Source of the DNA: Xanthobacteraceae bacterium
Lineage (GTDB): Bacteria; Pseudomonadota; Alphaproteobacteria; Rhizobiales; Xanthobacteraceae
NCBI GenBank assembly: GCA_030043175.1
Contig: JASHYD010000969.1
Span: 1 to 9,431, forward strand
Length of the DNA: 9,431 bases
Reading direction: 5' to 3'
The notes under the pieces are model-generated. The model worked only from the letters and a program-made list of their open reading frames with translations, had not been told where the DNA came from and did not search any database. The position numbers and the translations under genes are program-made. Shown one piece after another: positions 6,218-9,431 of the stretch. How positions within the stretch are numbered: the stretch's first letter is position 1; each line of letters starts with the position of its first letter.

Positions 6218-7498
6218 TTAATACTTCCATTCCCGCCGATACCGGCGTCCCAATCCGGTCAGCACCTCATATCCGATGGTGCCGCTCCAGGCCGCGACGT
6301 CGTCGACCGTAACGTCGCCACCGATCACGACGGCATGTGCGCCGCGCCGTACGGTCTCATCCGCCAAGCGGGTGACATCGAAGGCCATCAAGTCCATGGA
6401 AATGCGGCCCACCATCGGGCAGCGTTGTCCGCCGATGATGGCGAAGGCGTCGGATTTGCGCCCCGATTCAGCAAGCGTCCGGCTCCCTTTGGGGCCCATT
6501 CTGGTGCCGTCCGCCGCGCGCGGATAGCCGTCCCCATAGCCGACCGCCACGATGGCGATCCGCGATGCCCGGGAGGCCGCCCAGGTGGCCCCGTAACCCA
6601 CCGTCCCGCCACGTGGCACGTCGCGCACCTGCACGATGCGTGCCTTGAGGGTGACAACAGGCTCCATGAGGTTGGGGGTCGCGGACGTCGGATTCACGCC
6701 GAACAGCGCGGCGCCGGGGCGCACCATGTCGCAATGCGTGGCGGGCCCGAGAAAAATGCCAGACGAATTGGCGAGCGACGTCGGGGTGCCGCGGAACAGG
6801 AAGCGCAGGTTGCGAAACGCTTCGATCTGCCTGGCATTGAGAGGGTGGCTCGGCGTGTCCGCGCAGGCCAGGTGGCTCATGACGAGGGCAATGCCATGAC
6901 CTGGCATTTTCGCTCGTGTGGTGAATTGCGGCGCCTCGTCGAGCGCGAAGCCGAGCCGGTTCATGCCGGTGTCGAAATGAAGTGCTGCGCCGCCGCCCCA
7001 GCTGCTCGAACTCCGATAGGCGTCCCACTCGAGAAACTCTGCGAGAGTACCGATCACCGGCCGGGCGTTGATGTCGGCGAATATCGGAGCGGTTCCGGGG
7101 GGGAGGCCGTTGAGCACATAGATCGCGGCGTCAGGCGCCGCGGCGGCCACGGCGGCGCGCACGCGGCGCGCTTCGGCAAGATCGGCAACGAAGAACGTCG
7201 CGCATCCGGCTTTGGCCAGCGCGGCCGCCGTCCTGTCAATGCCGCAGCCATAGCCATCGGCCTTGACGACGGCGGCGCAATCTGCGGGAACCACCCGGTT
7301 GGCCATCGCCTTCCAATTCTTGACAATCGCGGCAAGATCGATGGTGAGCAGCCCGCCGGTCTCGAGCGCGGGTGGTCCTGAGGACTCGAGTTGCCCCGGT
7401 TCAGGCAGCTCGGGAACCGAAGCCGGCGGCTTGGCCGTGACTGGCTGGTCGTGCGCAAGGCTCGGTGCTGTCGGCACCTGCGTGGGGCTTGCGGCCAT
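6218..7498 (-). CDS. alr: Alanine racemase (PLP-dependent, L-Ala to D-Ala)
   Basis: The enzyme interconverts L- and D-alanine in the cytoplasm and supplies D-Ala for peptidoglycan. Numbering from ATG 7498 (426 residues), the racemase domain begins at about residue 49 with LLTIDL. K79 in VVKADGYG is the PLP lysine, HFDTGMNRLG (174-183) is the conserved barrel motif, SHLACAD is at 208-214, SNSSG-like ANSSG at 243-247, and Y302 in TVGYG is the opposing catalytic tyrosine. A GRISMDL motif and GTIGYEVLT lie in the C-terminal beta domain. The frame is open much further, to 8056, giving 612 residues, but typical Alr has about 360-420. The upstream part has AGA and TTG codons unlike the rest, so I chose the start before MAASPTQV. 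ATG 7663 or 7660 cannot be excluded. Residues 1-48 are a Pro/Ala-rich extension. The gene converges on the serine hydrolase and diverges from ggt. Confidence 0.93.
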   Translation of the reverse strand: MAASPTQVPTAPSLAHDQPVTAKPPASVPELPEPGQLESSGPPALETGGLLTIDLAAIVKNWKAMANRVVPADCAAVVKADGYGCGIDRTAAALAKAGCATFFVADLAEARRVRAAVAAAAPDAAIYVLNGLPPGTAPIFADINARPVIGTLAEFLEWDAYRSSSSWGGGAALHFDTGMNRLGFALDEAPQFTTRAKMPGHGIALVMSHLACADTPSHPLNARQIEAFRNLRFLFRGTPTSLANSSGIFLGPATHCDMVRPGAALFGVNPTSATPNLMEPVVTLKARIVQVRDVPRGGTVGYGATWAASRASRIAIVAVGYGDGYPRAADGTRMGPKGSRTLAESGRKSDAFAIIGGQRCPMVGRISMDLMAFDVTRLADETVRRGAHAVVIGGDVTVDDVAAWSGTIGYEVLTGLGRRYRREWKY

Positions 7499-7653
7499 CC
7501 TGCCGTTGACCTTGGCCAGGTCCGGCGCAGGCAAGGTGGACCCTGCGGCAGCGGGTGGCTTTGTGGAGGCGGGCGACGCCTGGCTGAATCTCGCTCTCAA
7601 TCTGCCGAACGCCAAGGGACCTCTCCGAAATTGCAATCTCACCGGCCCCCGCA

Positions 7654-7674
7654 GGTCCATCATATGGATGGACC
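7654..7674. promoter_or_regulatory. 8-bp inverted repeat, possible operator shared by alr and ggt
   Basis: GGTCCATC (7654-7661), a 5-base spacer and GATGGACC (7667-7674) form a perfect dyad between two divergent genes. Size and spacing suit a dimeric regulator. It lies about 155 bases before the chosen alr start and 140 before the ggt start. It also overlaps the alternative alr ATG codons at 7663 and 7660. The regulator is unknown. Confidence 0.35.
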
Positions 7675-7755
7675 GGATGGCGGGCGCAACCGGAGCGGAT
7701 GGCGTTGTGTATCGGGTTTGCGGGCCGCTGCCGACCGGCGGTGCGCGAAGCGGCC

Positions 7756-7784
7756 TTCCGCCCTGGCGCAGCTGCGCGTATGAT
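7756..7784 (+). promoter_or_regulatory. Weak sigma-70-like promoter candidate for the ggt-family gene
   Basis: TATGAT at 7779-7784 resembles a -10 box. TTCCGC at 7756-7761 is 17 bases upstream but a poor -35 match. Transcription would begin near 7791, leaving a short leader that contains the ribosome site at 7801-7807. Such matches are easy to find by chance. Confidence 0.2.
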
Positions 7785-7800
7785 CGGACAAACGACAATT

Positions 7801-7807
7801 GGGGAGG
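7801..7807 (+). promoter_or_regulatory. Ribosome binding site that fixes the ggt-family start at 7814
   Basis: GGGGAGG lies 6 bases before ATG 7814. The later in-frame ATG at 8024 follows GCCGCCGGTC with no purine-rich site, so the upstream start, with its hydrophobic N-terminal segment, is preferred. Confidence 0.75.
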
Positions 7808-7813
7808 AACCGC

Positions 7814-9431
7814 ATGTGCCGCCTGCCGCGAACGCGCGCTCTGTTCGTTTGGCCGGAATATTCCACCGGCAAGGTCTGGCTCGCAATTGGTAAATCCCTC
7901 CGTGAAATTCCACGTGAGCTTTGGCCTGGCCGCATCGGCCTTGCGGTTGTCGCGGTTGTTCTGGTGGCCGCGCTGGAATGCTTCGCGGGGATCGCCGCCC
8001 GCGCCGCCGAGCGGCCGCCGGTCATGGGGCGCAACGGCGGCGTGTCCGCGGGCCATCCGCTAACCACGGCAGCGGCCTTCGAGATTCTGGCACGCGGCGG
8101 CAACGCCTTCGATGCCGGCGTCGCGGCGCTGCTCGTCGGCGGCGTGGTCGAGCAGGACCTCTACAGCCTCGGCGGCGAAGCCCTCGTCCTCGTCTATCCG
8201 CGCAGCGCCGGTAAAGTGACCGCGGTCGTCGGGCAGGGGTGGGCGCCGCAGGGCGCCACCATCGACTGGTACACGGCGCGCAACAAGACCCTTGACGGCA
8301 AAGGGCTCGATCCGGCGGTCGTGCCGGGCGCGCTTCACGCCGCCCTGACGGTGCTCGAGGAGTGGGGCACCATGAGCTTCGAGACAGTTGCCGCGCGGGC
8401 AATCGACTACGCCGAGCATGGATTTCCATTGCGGCCCCGCACGGTCGCGGCGATCGCGCGGAACACCGCATTCATGCAGGACTGGCCGGCCAACCGGAAT
8501 TATTGGTTCAAGCCAGACGGCTCGGCTTACCGGCCCGGCGACACGATCAGGTTTCCGACCCTGGCGCGCACGCTCAGCCGCATGGTCGAGGCTGAGCGCG
8601 CCCACGAGCACGAGGGCCGCAGCGCGGGCATCCTAGCGGCGCGCGATCGTTTCTATAAGGGTGATATCGCCGAGGAGATGGTCGGCTTCCTCAAGCAACA
8701 TCGAGCGCCATTCGAGCTTGCCGATTTTGCCGAGTTCTTCGCCCGCGTCGAGCCGCCGAGCATGACGACCTATCGCGGCTATGAGGTGTACAAGCACGGC
8801 TTCAACGGCCAGGGACCGGCGCTCCTTGAGGCGCTCAACATCTTGGAGAATTTCGACCTGCGGTCGATGAAGCGCAATAGTCCCGAATATCTCCACACCG
8901 TGGTTGAGGCCCTCAAGCTCGCCTACGCGGACCGCGATACCTACTACGGCGACCCGGCCTTCGTGCGGGTTCCGGCCGAGGGGCTGCTGTCGAAGGACTA
9001 TGCCAAGGGGCGCGCGAGGCTGATCGACCCCGATCATGCATCGCGCGCTTTCGTCGCCGGCAATCCGCTTGCGTTCGACAGCGAGGTGAAGCAGTGGCCC
9101 TATTGGGTTGCCAACATTACCGAAGTCGGCAAACCCACCGGGCCGCTGCCTGATCCGGAACCGGTTTCCGGCGCCGCGAAGGACACCACCCACATCGCCA
9201 TTATCGACCGCGACGGCAACATCTTCGATTCAACGCCGAGCGGCGGCTGGATCGGCGGCGCCGTCATCCTTGGCAACACCGGGATCGGCATGAGCGTGCG
9301 CGGGGAGCAGTTTTGGCTGGACAAGAGCCGAGCTGCCCAGCTGCGCCCGCGGGCGCGGCCGCGCTATACGCTGACGCCCAGTATCGTGCTGCGCGACGGT
9401 CAGCCTTTCATGGCGATCGGTTCGCCGGGCG
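7814..9431 (+). CDS. ggt: Gamma-glutamyltransferase-family N-terminal nucleophile hydrolase, 3' end outside window
   Basis: 539 complete codons are present without a stop, and the window ends within the family's GSPGG motif. Members are periplasmic, self-cleaving Ntn hydrolases that act on gamma-glutamyl or related amide bonds. Residues 1-40 are a basic tail, 41-61 a hydrophobic segment (signal anchor or long signal peptide, possible cleavage at ARA before Ala65), and the domain starts near 71 (GRNGGVSAGHP). Family marks are ARGGNAFDAG, then GVVEQDLYSLGGEA, and T458-T459-H460 followed by DRDGN; T458 is the expected nucleophile exposed by autocleavage. The canonical RE(T/M)AP motif, whose Arg binds the glutamyl carboxylate in E. 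coli GGT, is here G140-QGW-AP145. This places it in a divergent subfamily, so true glutathione hydrolase activity is doubtful and the symbol is only a family label. It is divergent from alr. The start rests on GGGGAGG at 7801. Confidence 0.9.
   Translation, partial: MCRLPRTRALFVWPEYSTGKVWLAIGKSLREIPRELWPGRIGLAVVAVVLVAALECFAGIAARAAERPPVMGRNGGVSAGHPLTTAAAFEILARGGNAFDAGVAALLVGGVVEQDLYSLGGEALVLVYPRSAGKVTAVVGQGWAPQGATIDWYTARNKTLDGKGLDPAVVPGALHAALTVLEEWGTMSFETVAARAIDYAEHGFPLRPRTVAAIARNTAFMQDWPANRNYWFKPDGSAYRPGDTIRFPTLARTLSRMVEAERAHEHEGRSAGILAARDRFYKGDIAEEMVGFLKQHRAPFELADFAEFFARVEPPSMTTYRGYEVYKHGFNGQGPALLEALNILENFDLRSMKRNSPEYLHTVVEALKLAYADRDTYYGDPAFVRVPAEGLLSKDYAKGRARLIDPDHASRAFVAGNPLAFDSEVKQWPYWVANITEVGKPTGPLPDPEPVSGAAKDTTHIAIIDRDGNIFDSTPSGGWIGGAVILGNTGIGMSVRGEQFWLDKSRAAQLRPRARPRYTLTPSIVLRDGQPFMAIGSPG

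Larger units (their letters stand above)
7499..7813. other. Divergent spacer between alr and the ggt-family gene
   Basis: These 315 bases separate the chosen alr start from the ggt-family start and should hold both promoters. Visible elements are an 8-bp inverted repeat at 7654-7674, a weak promoter-like pair at 7756-7784 and the ggt ribosome site at 7801-7807. If alr really starts at 7663, the alr-proximal half is coding and the repeat overlaps that start. I see no RNA gene in it. Confidence 0.6.

Noticed and set aside
6335..7381. A 348-codon + strand frame opposite alr
   Set aside because: It is an antisense shadow of a confident gene in GC-rich DNA, with composition dominated by Arg/Gly/His and no domain resemblance.
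6218..8056. Full 612-residue reading of the alanine racemase frame
   Set aside because: It would overlap the ggt-family gene by over 240 bases on the opposite strand. The extra N-terminus has no family resemblance, and typical Alr is much shorter.

Overview
The window is a GC-rich stretch (strong G/C preference at third codon positions) with dense Shine-Dalgarno-led genes. The alanine racemase closely resembles, from memory, those of Bradyrhizobium and related Hyphomicrobiales, so I infer an alphaproteobacterium of that group. This is inference from protein resemblance, not a database result.

Left part (1-6186), all on the + strand. It starts with the C-terminal tail of a gene that looks like a member of an unnamed secreted family. 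Next come a 556-residue exported protein that joins a carboxypeptidase-regulatory-like fold, a single CxxCH heme site and a Vgb-like beta-propeller (184-1854), a 284-residue member of the unnamed family (2127-2981), a decayed iscB gene (3039-3547), a 379-residue member of the family (3589-4728), and an exported serine hydrolase of the beta-lactamase/esterase fold (about 4870-6186). Every intact protein here carries a signal peptide, so the set probably acts in the periplasm. The two full-length family members share a PDLxGI(W/Y) motif, a WMGxSVGxW(E/D)GDTLVID motif, LHVVER and exactly two cysteines. No substrate can be read from the sequence.

Right part (6187-9431). A hairpin separates the serine hydrolase from a convergent alanine racemase gene (alr, minus strand, 7498-6218). 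A 315-base divergent spacer holding an 8-bp inverted repeat then separates alr from a gamma-glutamyltransferase-family gene (7814 onward) that runs off the window at its SPG(G) motif.

The most notable item is the iscB scar. IscB is the IS200/IS605-associated, RNA-guided ancestor of Cas9. Here the N-terminal PLMP segment and the C-terminal domain survive, but both nuclease domains are deleted and the C-terminal part is split by frameshifts. It is a fossil, not an active system. I saw no tRNA, rRNA, CRISPR array or intact transposase.
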